Shown: positions 25,430 to 38,811 of the stretch, piece after piece | How the letters are laid out: every line of letters starts with the position of its first letter | Numbering within the stretch: the stretch's first letter is position 1 | Notes under the pieces: model-generated | The model's input: the letters and a program-made list of their open reading frames with translations, nothing else | Database searches by the model: none | What the model was told of the DNA's origin: nothing | From: Zanthoxylum bungeanum | Taxonomy: Eukaryota > Streptophyta > Magnoliopsida > Sapindales > Rutaceae | DNA length: 64,000 nucleotides | Assembly (NCBI GenBank): GCA_019454045.1 | Contig: SKCR01023746.1 | Location: 1-64,000 of the forward strand | Reading direction: 5' to 3' | Program-made: the position numbers and the translations under genes

Positions 25430-28400
25430 GTCTCAATGTGCATCGTATGCACATGGTCCTCAAAAGCTCACCCAGTACTTAAGAGGTAGGCAACAAAAAC
25501 AAGTCCGCTATGACATATTGAGTTTGTCAACAAAAACTCTATCGTTTCCCATAGTCAGCATCATTCATATTTTGTAGAATCTAGATTATACATTAATATG
25601 ACTCTGATGCTACATCAGTATTGTGCTACAGCTACTGAGTTGTCCAAGTATTTAAGGATCAAATCCAAAATACTATGAAGACAACCGCAAGCACAACACC
25701 AATTTAAAAACTTCTAATTTAAAAGGTCACTATGCAACTTCATAAGTCAATACTTCAAAAGTTGCATTTGATTCCACTAAATAGTAGAATCCTTCGTGAC
25801 ACTCCCACTGCATCTTTTGTGACTCTTTATGACGTAGACTGTCTAACGTCATAATTAGTCTCAAAACTAATATGACCCTAATGGTTGCAGACTATATTCT
25901 CCATGAATTAGAAACTCGTTCTTAATATCTCAAAGATCACAAAGAACGTGTTTCAAGATCCATCATATGGTCTATAGGATGTCAAAATAACTCGTAACAA
26001 TTACGATTAAATCGACATCGATAATCGCACATAATAAAGTATTCATTATGTCATCATCAAATGATACATAATATTGTTTAGACATTCTAATCAATATCTC
26101 TTTCGAAAAAGGAATCATCCTTTACGAAAGATGAATACTTATGTATAAGACACACAATAACTGTCGAACAGTTATACTAACTGTCATACAGATAGCCTTG
26201 TTATGTCTTTCATTAGATCATATCTAATGTACGACTAATAGGAGTATCTCACAAGTCTCTTGGTTTTATATCTTATATAAAACTTTATATCGTATATAAA
26301 AGAGACTACTCCCACTGCTTTCACGGAGTAAAGAAGACTTAGGTAAATCTTTTACCTCACAAACATCTCATTATTACTATAATAATGACAATGTCGTTAG
26401 ATATATAACACTAGAAAGTAATATGTACGCTCCCACTAACCCTTCTAATCACATATGTATTCTATATACTTTGACAAGATCAGACAATCTGACGATATCA
26501 AAAATAGAGAACACATATTTCTGGAAGACTTATCCGAGTCTACAATAGGCTCTATAAGCTAGCACACTAAACTGCGATCTCAGCAGAACACAAACTCTAG
26601 GGCCATTTCAGAATGAACTCTTCAAATAAGGAAATCACAACTGATCTCTTATCTGAATAAGTCATCCAAAAACGCCACTTTGCATTCTTTAGCTAAAATA
26701 TACAGTTTATTATCAACATTAACCAATATATCTTTAATTGTTCAATTAGTGTGACTAGAGATAAGTTTTCTCAGAATCTACAATAGATTGCTGAGTATAA
26801 CTTTTCTCACTGTCATACTATAAAGGTCAAACCTTTAATAAGCTCACATTGCTTTCGTTGTGCAAACAATTAGCACATATCATGAACTAATTCATAATGA
26901 AAGCGTAATCAAGTTCAAAACTTGATCATAGTAAGCTATGAACAATCTTAGATCTAGGTTCAATGGTGAACTTCCAGAATCGATATCAAATATCGCTTCC
27001 ATTAAAAGTCATAGGATAATTTTTCTTCAATAAGAAAACAACGGAACCATTAAGTATCAAATACTCGTGAATGATTCTGTTATCCTATTGGACTTGTACG
27101 GAAGATGTATAAGGGTTGTTCATCTTATTAATTACATAGTTCCATTTATAATTTATCATTCTCACATTTGACTTCAATAAGTCAAGTCTTTTCTACAATA
27201 GTTAACATCTGATGTTACACACCAAGTAATAAAACGATTTTATTACTTAGAATCGTAGGAAAGATATTCTATTAAATAGAATACAATATTCTATTAAACA
27301 GAATAAACGATAAACTTTTACTTATACCTCCGAGGTGTAAGTAATTTCCATTATATAACTATTATATAAAAGAAAGATTGAAATCTCAAACTTTTCAAGA
27401 TTCAAATTTTCTACCTATACATATCATATATGCAACTGTAGAAAATAATGGAACATTAATTAAAGAGATGAATTAGTGTTACTGGAGTATAACCCCAAGA
27501 GTATTGAAACTAATTCGGTAACTTCAATATCAGACGAATCAAATCATATAAGATTCGATTGCTCCCACTACTCAATTCCATCAAGATGGAATCGTGGAAG
27601 AACAATATTGAATATGAATCATATTCACTAAATAACCTTAGAACTAATTGCTTTAAATTCATACGTTTGATCGTATCAAAGATCTTTGAACAGTTCAAAG
27701 ACATGTTATGAATTTTGAGGATAGAATTCTCTAAAACCTTTAGATTGAATATATTTGAACAAGTCAAAAATGTTCAATCTACGTTTCATCAGAACGGATT
27801 GAAAGTACTTGATACTTTCAAGACTTTCAATATGTGTTCCTTCAGAAACACGTAACTAAGTTATGACAATTCATCAACTAAGTTACGAAATAAAGAAAAC
27901 TACCTTAAGCAATTATTATTTATAAAACTACATACATCCAATGTATCAGTTAAATAAATTTGGTGGTCCAATGACAATCATTGGTTAAACGAGATCTTAA
28001 TCACTTTCCTGAATACAATATTCATTAAATGGATAAGGATGTGTGGTGTGATCTAGTATCAAACCATCCTTACCATACGGAATAGCAGCATCCAATGCTT
28101 AAGTGATTAAATTCATAAAGCACCGTTCTAAATTATTTACTTTACCGAATAATTTTTCTTAATGTTTATCTCTACGTCAATGACACTACTAGTTATTATA
28201 AAATATGTAACAATTGTTTATAAAGAACAAGTGACTATCCAATAGTCGCAAGTTCCGATATCAAATATCAAAACAATCGTTAACCAATATTTCAAATAAC
28301 TAGACGGGAGATCTGGTATCCAATACCTATAGTTGTTGTAGTATTGTGAAAATCGATATTTTCTATACACAAATATACGCATCTCCTTTCTTTAGCTTTA

Positions 28401-28950
28401 CTATTTGCATTCAACTATTCACAACAATTGTAAATAACTGATTAGCAAATTGTGTCAGACACATTACCTCTAAAGGTAATTAAAGCTTAGAAACGTCATT
28501 ACTAGATAAACAAATACCTAATAGGGCTTTCTAAATGCCAGTCAAGAATCTCGAGACATGAACTAATTCAAGACAATTCTTACTGCATAAGAAACTATTG
28601 TCTCTAAAGTATTATATCCTAAAGGGGATATCTATCTAGATTATCTATCATGACTTAGAAACTAAGTCATTAACCATCTTTATTTTTGAAGAAAATCGAA
28701 ACAACAGTTCCCGATGGTTTAGACCAATCTAATAATATCCTAGTCTAGTAGTATCTAGAACCTATTCTAGAATAACTGCAACCAAGAGTCTAGTCAGATA
28801 ACATATCAAAATATGTGTGCAGTAAATAAAAGTTTAATTCTATATACAATAGAATAAGGAAACAAACAAGCGGCAATTTCCATAATAACATACACTGCCT
28901 AAGTTATGGAATATTTTAAACTTAGCAGTGCCTCCCACTATTTTTACGTA
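25430..28950 (-). other. Hyper-hairpin non-coding core of element B (copy 1)
   Basis: By eye I count roughly 60 or more short perfect inverted repeats, nearly end to end and often nested. Examples: 25436-25454 (ATGTGCAT/ATGCACAT), 25732-25767 (ATGCAACTT/AAGTTGCAT with AAGT/ACTT inside), 26100-26130, 26211-26229 (CATTAGAT/ATCTAATG), 26263-26283, 27224-27248 (11-base arms AAGTAATAAAA/TTTTATTACTT), 27968-27984 and 28651-28669. Long-range arms enclose smaller hairpins, for example 27997-28006 with 28101-28110. The loop is most often three bases, CAA on the plus strand (UUG in the transcript). No frame is long or conserved enough to be a gene. The RNA is the likely product; its role is unknown. 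Confidence 0.85.
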
Positions 28951-29569
28951 ATGCCGTAATCCCCAACGGAAAGACGAGAATTCAATAATTAAATCGAATT
29001 CCATAATGGGAAGAGGACCCCATGAATATATTTCGACTCACAGCAGAGGCACGGTCTCGCCTACGTATATTCACAGGTAGACAACTAATTGTCAATCACT
29101 CACTAGTGACTCCAGGTTCCGGTCCTGGCCGTTTCTCGTTGTCGCTGCGAAGGCAGGCCCACAAGGAGACGTACCAAGGTTAAACTTGTCAATGATAAAC
29201 TCAAGTTACTTGCGTAACCCTGACAGCTAGGGCACGTTCAGGATTCCGCTTTCGCTTGAATTTATCTAGTATCTAATATACATTCGGCATAAATAAATTT
29301 CTATCAGCTACATCCTCACAGCAGAGGCACGGTCTCGGATGTAGTCAACGAAAAGATATTTATAAACCGTATTGACAAGACGGACCAAGAAACAAGTATT
29401 CCAAATACTAGTTACTTTAAACCTTATTAAGCGGGGATATTCCATTAAGTGTCATACACCCTAAATCTAATCAAATTAGATTATAACATGCATGTATAAA
29501 GTCAAGAAAACATGATTAAACATTGAATAAAACAAGCTAATCATTTTATGGAGGCCTAGAATCAGACTC
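28951..29569 (-). other. Leader of element B with structured repeats
   Basis: This lies between the PBS and the hairpin core. 29024-29072 is a hairpin with GAATATA/TATATTC arms and the apical element GTGCCTCTGCTGTGAG (minus strand), identical to that in the leader of D (43946-43993). A second copy of the apical element is at about 29316-29337. This identity ties B to the D subfamily rather than C, whose loops read GTGCCAAAGCTG. Confidence 0.75.
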
Positions 29570-29581
29570 GCTCTGATACCA
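29570..29581 (-). other. Primer-binding site of element B
   Basis: The minus strand reads TGGTATCAGAGC, complementary to the 3' end of initiator tRNA-Met, three bases inside the LTR. Confidence 0.9.
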
Positions 29582-29584
29582 TTT

Positions 29585-32186
29585 TGTAGGGGTTTTTAGG
29601 GGGAATATCCGGTAACGCAGCGGAAGCGGCGGAAGATCGAATCTTCCGATTTCAAAACTTTTTCTCGGATTAATTAAATAAACATATTTATTTAATTATC
29701 CAATAATCAAATTATGAAATAAAATTCAAATGAATCATATTTAGTGAATTTACCGAAATGCCCTTACATTGGTATTTTGTCCATTTTAGTCCGAAATTGA
29801 TCTAATCAATTTTGAATGATTCTAAATCATTTCTAAGATGAACTTAGCATGTTCAAAACATCAAAACACCAAAAGCAACCAAAAATCCCATTTTGACTCA
29901 TTGGCCGAATGCACCACAAATGTGCCATTTTGTGCACTTTGTCATTTCATGCATCAAAACACATCAAGATGTAATCCAATGAACATGAAACTTTATATGC
30001 ATCATATACACATCCAAATGCACAACATATATGAAAAGCCCCAAATTTGGAATTGGTCATGAACCCTAATTTTTCAATTTCATCAAATTGGACAAATTAG
30101 ACCAAATTGGTTAAATCTAATACTTCAATCATGTTTCTTCCATCCAATCAAGTCTCAACACAATGAAACAACTATAGAACAATTCTAGGTCATTTAAGAG
30201 TGGGTCAACAACTCTAGAATGGCAACAAGGTTTCCAAAACCATAAAAGAATACTTATAACTACACTAGTCACAAGCTTTCCATTATACATGCTCATACAC
30301 TTTCATCAAAGTTCAAAACCAAATCAACATAAACATAAACTATAAAAGAAGAAAGACATCAAAGCAACACAAAATGATGCCAAGTATGTTAGAACAATTT
30401 CCATGTTGAAAGTTAAAGAACTTACTAAAATCCAAGTTTTCAAGCCTTTTCTTTTGGCCTTCAAGCTTTCTCTTCAACTTTCTTTATGTTTATTTTTTGT
30501 ATATGAACTTCTTAAACCCTAAAAATGAAACAAAACAATATATACCTCCTCCAAATAAGCCTTGGCCGAAATTTGGTGAAGAAATAAATCTAGTTATTTA
30601 TTTTTTCATTAAAGTTACAACTTGTCAACTTGTTTTCTAAATCATTCACTTTAATGAATTATTCAACTAAGTCAACAATTGCAACCTTAAAAATATAACA
30701 CTTATATTTATTTAAGGTCTTGGCCGAAATTTAGCAAAAAATAAAGGAAAAAATATTTTAATTTTAAACAATTTAAAATAAATATCCAAGAAGTCAAATT
30801 CAATTTGACAACCTTTTCCTTTAATGTAAAGTCAAACATTTACACTTATAATCATTTCCTAACTTTATCATTTGGTGAGATATTTATATTTTAATTATTA
30901 ATCATTTAACAATTAAATAATTAAATAATTAATTAAATACAAATATATCAAATATATGTATTATATTTACTTTAAATATCTCAAATACATATATTGATGA
31001 TATATGTCAAATACCTTTATTTGACTATTTATTAATGTGTATTTAATAATATCATATATTAAATACAAATACACATTAATTAGGAAATGACGGTTCGGCC
31101 CGTTCGCATGTATTTTTCGTTTAACGTTTAAACGATTTATAAATAATCATCATTATTCATAAAAGTTGCCCTAGTGCTCTACGAGTATGTTTCATTATTG
31201 AGACTCTCTAGATTCAGGTATATCCGTCACGAAATCCAATTTCGTGTCCATAATCTATCCACCCGTAGATTATGACGATCACGGATAATCTCGCTGAATC
31301 ATACAGGTCGAGGTCATTGCATACGTATAATCCCTCCGTCACAGGTATCCAGATAATCCCAGAGATATAGATGTAAACGTCAAATCTCTATAGGTATTAT
31401 CTCGTCGACGTATCTATTAGCAATCTCTAAATAACACTCGGAACTTACTTCCGATGTATACTGTGGCCACAGATTTAAACTGACATATATGGACTACCTA
31501 TGCTCTGTACACAGAACTGACGGATCCTATCTTGACACACACAGGATATCCTGAGGATCGATCCACACCCAACGAACAGGCGGAGGTCTGATCTAAATAG
31601 ATCGGTGACGTGACTGCCATCTAAGTGTGGAGGATGTCTCATACATCCACAGTGGTGTCTCAAGTCGAAGGACCACTATGCTACTCAACCCGAGAAGATT
31701 CTTATTGACGTTGGCGTACCATCCATTAAGAATCTTCGGTGAGCCGTTCAGTGTTTATCCACTATAAACACCTACACGTCTATACGAGTCTCCATAGACT
31801 CATGGTTCATTGGGATAAACCATCGGACCAAGTCTCGATATACGACATGTACTGGTCTCAACGGATTTGACTAACCGACCCGTGTTAGCAAATCTTGACC
31901 AGGAACTATGTTTGATAATATACATATAGCAGTGACACTTCCCAATGTCAATTACAAACTAACTTTGTAACTGTGTACTGCATTATATATTATCGGGCCT
32001 TTGTCTAATATATACATATCACTAAACCACATTTAGTTTCAATCTAATCGTAATCAGATCGAATACGTATATAAGAACAAGAGGTGCAACCATAAATAAG
32101 TAATATTATGGAATAAGGGGATGTTCGTATTCATGAATCAGACATAAATACGGTCCGGATTGGCGCTCTGAGCACCAACCCCAACA
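29585..32186 (-). repeat. 5' LTR of element B
   Basis: 2602 bp, nearly identical to 22787-25384 with scattered single-base indels. It should be followed on the right by the C LTR and a 5-bp duplication. Instead it is followed by a second, truncated internal domain. Confidence 0.88.
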
Positions 32187-35100
32187 ATTTCTCCCACTTG
32201 CTCTAGTGCCAATCCACGGATCATATACTCGTCTCAATGTGCATCGTATGCACATGGTCCTCAAAAGCTCACCCAGTACTTAAGAGGTAGGCAACAAAAA
32301 CAAGTCCGCTATGAAATATTGAGTTTGTCAAAAACAAACTCTATCGTTTCCCTTAGTCAACATCATTCCATTTTGTAGAATCTAGATTATACATTAATAT
32401 GACTCTGATGCTACATCAGTATTGTGCTATAGCTACTGAGTTGTCCAAGTATTTAAGGATCAAATCCAAAATACTATGAAGACAACCGCAAGCACAACAC
32501 CAATTAAAAACTTCTAATTTAAAAGGTCACTATGCAACTTCATAAGTCAATACTTCAAAAGTTGCATTGATTCCACTAAATAGTAGAATCCTTCGTGACA
32601 CTCCCACTGCATCTTTTGTGACTCTTTATGACGTAGACTGTCTAACGTCATAATTAGTCTCAAAACTAATATGACCCTAATGGTTGCAGACTATATTCTC
32701 CATGAATTAGAAACTCGTTCTTAATATCTCAAAGATCACAAAGAACGTGTTTCAAGATCCATCATATGGTCTATAAGATGTCAAAATAACTCGTAACAAT
32801 TACGATTAAATCGACATCGATAATCGCATGTAATAAAGTATTCATTATGTCATCATCAAATGATACATAATATTGTTTAGACATTCTAATCAATTCTCTT
32901 TCGAAAAAGGAATCATCCTTTACGAAAGATGAATACTATGTATAAGACACACAATAACTGTCGAACAGTTATACTAACTGTCATACAGATAGCCTTGTTA
33001 TGTCTTTCATTAGATCATATCTAATGTACGACTAATAGGAGTATCTCACAAGTCTCTTGGTTTTATATCTTATATAAAACTTTATATCGTATATAACAGA
33101 GACTACTCCCACTGCTTTCACGGAGAGTAAAGAAGACTTAGGTAAATCTTTTACCTCATAAACATCTCATTATTACTATAATAATGACAATGTCGTTAAG
33201 ATATATAACACTAGAAAGTAATATGTACGCTCCCACTAACCCTTCTAATCACATATGTATTCTATATACTTTGACAAGATCAGACAATCTGACGATATCA
33301 AAAATAGAGAACACATTTCTGGAAGACTTATCCGAGTCTACAATAGGCTCTATAAGCTAGCACACTAAACTGCGATCTCAGCAGAACACAAACTCTAGGG
33401 CCATTTCAGAATGAACTCTTCAAATAAGGAAATCACAACTGATCTCTTATCTGAATAAGTCATCCAAAAACGCCACTTTGCATTCTTTAGCTAAAATATA
33501 CAGTTTATTATCAACATTAACCAATATATCTTTAATTGTTCAATTAGTGTGACTAGAGATAAGTTTTCTCAGAATCTACAATAGATTGCTGAGTATAACT
33601 TTTCTCACTGTCATACTATAAAGGTCAAACCTTAAATAAGCTCACAATGCTTTCGTTGTGCAAACAATTAGCACATATCATGAACTAATTCATAATGAAA
33701 GCGTAATCAAGTTCAAAACTTGATCATAGTAAGCTATGAACAATCTTAGATCTAAGGTTCAATGGTGAACTTCCAGAATCGATATCAAATATCGCTTCCA
33801 TTAAAAGTATAGGATAATTTTTTTTCTCAATAAGAAAACAACGGAACCATTAAGTATCAAATACTCGTGAATGATTCTGTTATCCTATTGGACTTGCACG
33901 GAAGATGTATAAGGGTTGTTTCATCTTATTAATTACATAGTTCCATTTATAATTATCATTCTCACATTTGACTTCAATAAGTCAAGTCTTTTCTACAATA
34001 GTTAACATCTGATGTTACACACCAAGTAATAAAACGATTTTATTACTTAGAATCGTAGGAAAGATATTCTATTAAATAGAATACAATATTCTATTAAACA
34101 GAATAAACGATAAACTTTTACTTATACCTCCGAGGTGTAGGTAATTTCCATTATATAACTATCATATAAAAGAAAGATTGAAATCTCAAACTTTTCAAGA
34201 TTCAAATTTTCTGCCTATACATATCATATATGCAACTGTAGAAAATAATGGAACATTAATTAAAGAGATGAATTAGTGTTACTGGAGTATAACCCCAAGA
34301 GTATTGAAACTAATTCGGTAACTTTCAATATCAGACGAATCAAATCATATAAGATTCGATTGCTCCCACTACTCAATTCCATCAAGATGGAATCGTGGAA
34401 GAACAATATTGAATATGAATCATATTCACTAAATAACCTTAGAACTAATTGCTTTAAATTCATACGTTTGATCGTATCAAAGATCTTTGAACAGTTCAAA
34501 GACATGTTATGAATTTTGAGGATAGAATTCTCTAAAACCTTTAGATTGAATATATTTGAACAAGTCAAAAATGTTCAATCTACGTTTCATCAGAACGGAT
34601 TGAAAGTACTTGATACTTTCAAGACTTTCAATATGTGTTCCTTCAGAAACACGTAACTAAGTTATGACAATTCATCAACTAAGTTACGAAATAAAGAAAA
34701 CTACCTTAAGCAATTATTATTTATAAAACTACATACATCCAATGTATCAGTTAAATAAATTTGGTGGTCCAATGACAATCATTGGTTAAACGAGATCTTA
34801 ATCACTTCCTGAATACAATATTCATTAAATGGATAAGGATGTGTGGTGTGATCTAGTATCAAACCATCCTTTACCATATGGATTGAGCATCCAATACTTA
34901 AGTGATTAAATTCATAAAGCACCGTTCTAAATTATTTACTTTACCAAATAATTTTTCTTAATGTTTATCTCTACGTCAATGACACTACTAGTTATTATAA
35001 AATACGTAACAATTGTTTATAAAGAACAAGTGACTATCCAATAGTCGCAAGTTCCGATATTAAATATCAAAACAATCGTTAACCAATATTTCAAATAACT

Positions 35101-35736
35101 AGACGGGAGATCTGGTATCCAATACCTATAGTTGTAGTATTGTGAAAATCAATATTTTCTATACACAAATATACGTATCTCCTTTCTTTAGCTTTACTAT
35201 TTGCATTCAACTATTCACAACAATTGTAAATAACTGATTAGCAAATTGTGTCAGACACATTACCTCTAAAGGTAATTAAAGCTTAGAAACGTCATTACTA
35301 GATAAACAAATACCTAATAGGGCTTTCTAAATGCCAGTCAAGAATCTCGAGACATGAACTAATTCAAGTCAATTCTTACTGCATAAGAAACTATTGTCTC
35401 TAAAGTATTATATCCTAAAGGGGATATCTATCTAGATTATCCATCATGACTTAGAAACTAAGTCACTAACCATCTTTTATTTTTGAAGAAAATCGGAACA
35501 ATATTCCCGATGGTTTAGACCATCTAATAATATCCTAGTCTAGTAGTATCTAGAATCTATTCTAGAATAACTGCAACCAAGAGTCAAGTCAGATAACATA
35601 TCAAATATATGTGTGCAATAAATAAATGTTTAATTCTATCTACTATAGAATAAGGAAACAAACAAGCGGCAATTTCCATAATAACATACACTGCCTAAGT
35701 TATGGAATATTTTAAACTTAGCAGTGCCTCCCACTA
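32187..35736 (-). mobile_element. Truncated second copy of the B hairpin core
   Basis: It repeats 25385 to about 28944 with few differences and the same hairpins. It ends in the middle of CCTCCCACTAT, before the leader, and there joins ATAACATC of the C LTR. It has no PBS, leader or 5' LTR. Either a three-LTR array lost its right end, or the assembly joined two haplotypes here. The frames in it are not supported genes. Confidence 0.8.
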
Positions 35737-38034
35737 TATAACATCTTCTTTAATATGATAAAGACGTAATAGACCTTAGAATGATTAGTTATGATACTGT
35801 TGCAAAAGCGTCGCAACTGACATTAAGTTGTATCATGACGTTGTCATTCTTAGACAGTTCCCGGTCAAGGTTTACACTACTTGGTCAGTAAAGTAAACCC
35901 ATTGAGACTGGTACATGTCGTATATTGGAATCTTGGATTCCGATGGTTTCTAAATGAACCACGAGTCTTGAAAACTCGTATAGACGTGTAGGTGTTTATA
36001 GCGGATAAACACTGAATGACTCACCGAAGATTCTTAATGGATGGTACACCAACGACAATAAGAATCTTCTCTGATTGAGTGAGCATAATGAGTCTTTGAC
36101 TTGAGATACCACTATGGATATATGAGTTATCATCTACACTTAGATGACAGTCACGTCACCGATCTATATAGATCAGACATCTGCCTGTTCGTTAGGTGTG
36201 GACTAATGCTCAGGATATCCTGTGTGTATCAAGAAAGGATCTGTCAGCTCTGTGTACAGAGCATAATTATTCAATATGGAATTAGCAATCTTTTAAATCC
36301 ATGGGCCCGTGGTACACTGTAGAAATCACTTCTAAGTGTTATTAAAGGATTGCTAATAGAAACGTTGACGTGATTATATCTATAGAGATTTGACGTTTGT
36401 ATCTATATCTCTGGAATAATCCGGATATCTGTGACAGATGGATTATACGTATGCAGTGACCTCGACCTGTATGATTCAGAGAGTTTATCCGTGTTCGTCA
36501 TAATTTACAGATGAGTGAATTATGGACACGAAATTTGATTTCGTGACGGATATGCCTGAATCTAGAGAGTCTCACTAATGAAATATACTCGTAGAGCACT
36601 GAGGCAACTCTTATGAATAATACATTTATAACTCGTTTAACGGTTAAACGAAAAATACATGCAATTGGGACCTAACTGTCATTTCCGAATTAATGTGTAT
36701 TTGTATTTAATACTTGATTTTATTAAATACATATTAATTAAATATCAAATTGTGATATTTGACACATATTATTAATATATGTATTTGAGATATTTAATGT
36801 AAATATAATACATATATTTAAGATATTTATATTTATTATTTAATTGTTAAATAATTAAATTAATTAATAAAGTAAATATCTTTTGTAATGATTTTAGCTT
36901 TATTAAGCTTGGAAATGACATGATACCATTGGAACACATTTTGATCACTTTATTAAAGATAAGTGTTAACTTTATTAAAGCTAAATGTGTGCCCATGGAA
37001 TTCAAACAAAAATTGAATTAATTGTTATATATTTTTGGTTGGGTAAATTCGACAATGAGGGAAATTTGATATACAAAATTGTTTTGTTTCATTTTTCAAA
37101 CATACACAAGTTTAACAAATATTTTACAAAGTAAGGTTGAGAGAAAAGTAAGAAGAACAAAGGAAATTCATCAACAAACTTTTGGATTTGTAAGTAATTT
37201 CCAACTTTCTTCAACTAGGAAATTGTTTCCATGAGTCTAGGCTTCAATTTGTGATACTTAGAATTTTCTCAATTCCTTAAGTATGTAATTTAAATGCGTT
37301 GGAAACTTGTTTGAAGATGTTAAACATGTATGATTAATTAATGAGCTTATTAGGTGTAATTAAGCTTATTAGATTAATTAATAATTAAAATTATCATTCT
37401 AAAGTTGCTTAGCCATTCATAATTAGCCTAGAATTATTCTTGAGTAATTTCATGATGGTTAGACTTGATTGGTGTGTTATTGGATTAATTAAAGTATTGA
37501 ATTTTATCAATTTAATGTAAATTGTGCAATTGGAGTAATTTATGAAATTAGGGTTCTAAACCTTATCCAATTTTGGGGCTTTTCATATATGTTATGTAAT
37601 TTGATGTATATATGATATATATTAAATTTGGGATTGATTGAATTTGATCTTGATGTGTTTTGAATCAAAAAGGACCAAATTACAAATCCTGAAAAATTCA
37701 GGGACTGTTCGGCAATTTCAGAATTATTGGGGATTTGTGTTGCAATTTGTATTTTCATGTATTAGACATGTATAAATTATTTTGGGATTGATTTGGAATC
37801 AATTAAATATGTATTTCACTATTTAAGGACCAAAATAATTAAATTGTAAAACTTTGAGGCAATTCGGTAATTAATAGAAATTTGATTTCTTGGGTTAAAA
37901 TTTCAAATTTTAAGTATTGGTTAATTAAATAAATAATTTTATTTAATTGTTCCAAGAAAAATATTTGAAATCTGAAAAATTTGTTTTCCGCGTTCCGCTG
38001 CGCTAACCTTATATTTCCGTATAAAACCCCAACA
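35737..38034 (+). repeat. 5' LTR of element C, repeated piece and remaining part
   Basis: 35737-36496 repeats 22028-22786. From 36497 the LTR runs on without a break to its end ...CCCCAACA at 38034. It matches the 3' LTR at 51270-53563, including the hairpins at 36499-36524 and 36527-36545. Confidence 0.85.
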
Positions 38035-38037
38035 AAA

Positions 38038-38049
38038 TGGTATCAGAGC
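38038..38049 (+). other. Primer-binding site of element C
   Basis: TGGTATCAGAGC, the initiator tRNA-Met complement, three bases after the LTR end. Confidence 0.9.
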
Positions 38050-38811
38050 AAGTCTGATTCTGGACAACCGATATATTATTATGCCTTTCAAATTCAATGT
38101 TTACTTTAATCTTGACTTTATGCATGCATGTATTTATTTAATTTGATTAAATAAAGTAAAAACATCTTTTGCGGAAAAATCCTTATTTAAAATAAGGTTT
38201 TTAATTAAATGTGTATTTGATACATATTGATTGGTCCGTCTTATCAATACCGCTTATCGATAAATTTTCTGCCACTATATCTGAGAATGTGCCAAAGCTG
38301 TGAGGATATGGCCGGTAGAAATTTATCTGTACCAGATATATTTGATATTAGGTGAATTCAAACGAAAGCAGAATCCTGAACGTGCCAAAGCTGTCAGGGT
38401 TTCGCAAGTATCTTGAATTCAACATTGACAAGTTTAACCTTGCTACGCCTCCTTGTGAATGTGTCAAAGCTGTCACAACAAGAAACGACCAAGACCAAAA
38501 ACCCGGGAGTCACTATTGAGTGATTGACAATGAGTTATCTACCTAATGAATATACGTAGGCGAGAACGTGCCAAAGTTGTGAGCTGAAATATATTCATGG
38601 GGTCCACCTTTCACTATTATGTTATGATTTGATTACCGCATGTTTTGTATTCTGTTTGGGGATTACAGTTTTGCATGAAATAGTGGGAGATACATTTTTA
38701 GATTAAAAATCCATGATCTAGTTAATGCTTTATGATATAATATGAAATTGTTTAATCTTTTATCTGCTTATCTGCTTACCGTTGAATCACTATCTATTTG
38801 ATAGATTTACG
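38050..38811 (+). other. Leader of element C with four structured repeats
   Basis: GTGCCAAAGCTGT or a close variant occurs near 38289, 38382, 38460 and 38568. Around them are inverted repeats: about 38259-38326 (GATAAATTT.../...AAATTTATC), 38354-38420 (GAATTCAA/TTGAATTC outside, CTGA/TCAG inside), about 38451-38482, and 38548-38596 (GAATATA/TATATTC). No coding frame is present. Confidence 0.75.

Larger units (their letters stand above)
22787..32186 (-). mobile_element. Non-coding LTR retrotransposon B with a hyper-structured internal domain
   Basis: Two full LTRs (22787-25384 and 29585-32186, each about 2.6 kb, nearly identical, TGTTGGGG...CCTACA) flank an internal part of about 4.2 kb. On the minus strand this part has a tRNA-Met primer-binding site at 29570-29581 and a polypurine tract next to 25384, but no gag, protease, integrase, RT or RNase H. 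Instead 25430-28950 is a dense array of perfect hairpins. The class is that of LARD elements (large non-autonomous derivatives with long LTRs and a conserved, structured non-coding core, first described in barley). LTR start and leader motifs match element D, the likely source of proteins. Confidence 0.88.

Noticed and set aside
27510..27767. Minus-strand open frame in the B core, present again at 34260-34568
   Set aside because: It lies across several perfect hairpins, has no recognisable domain, and its length and end differ between the two copies. Best seen as a chance frame in a structured non-coding domain.
25430..28950. CRISPR-like array
   Set aside because: The repeats are many different inverted repeats, not one direct repeat with spacers, and the setting is a plant retrotransposon.
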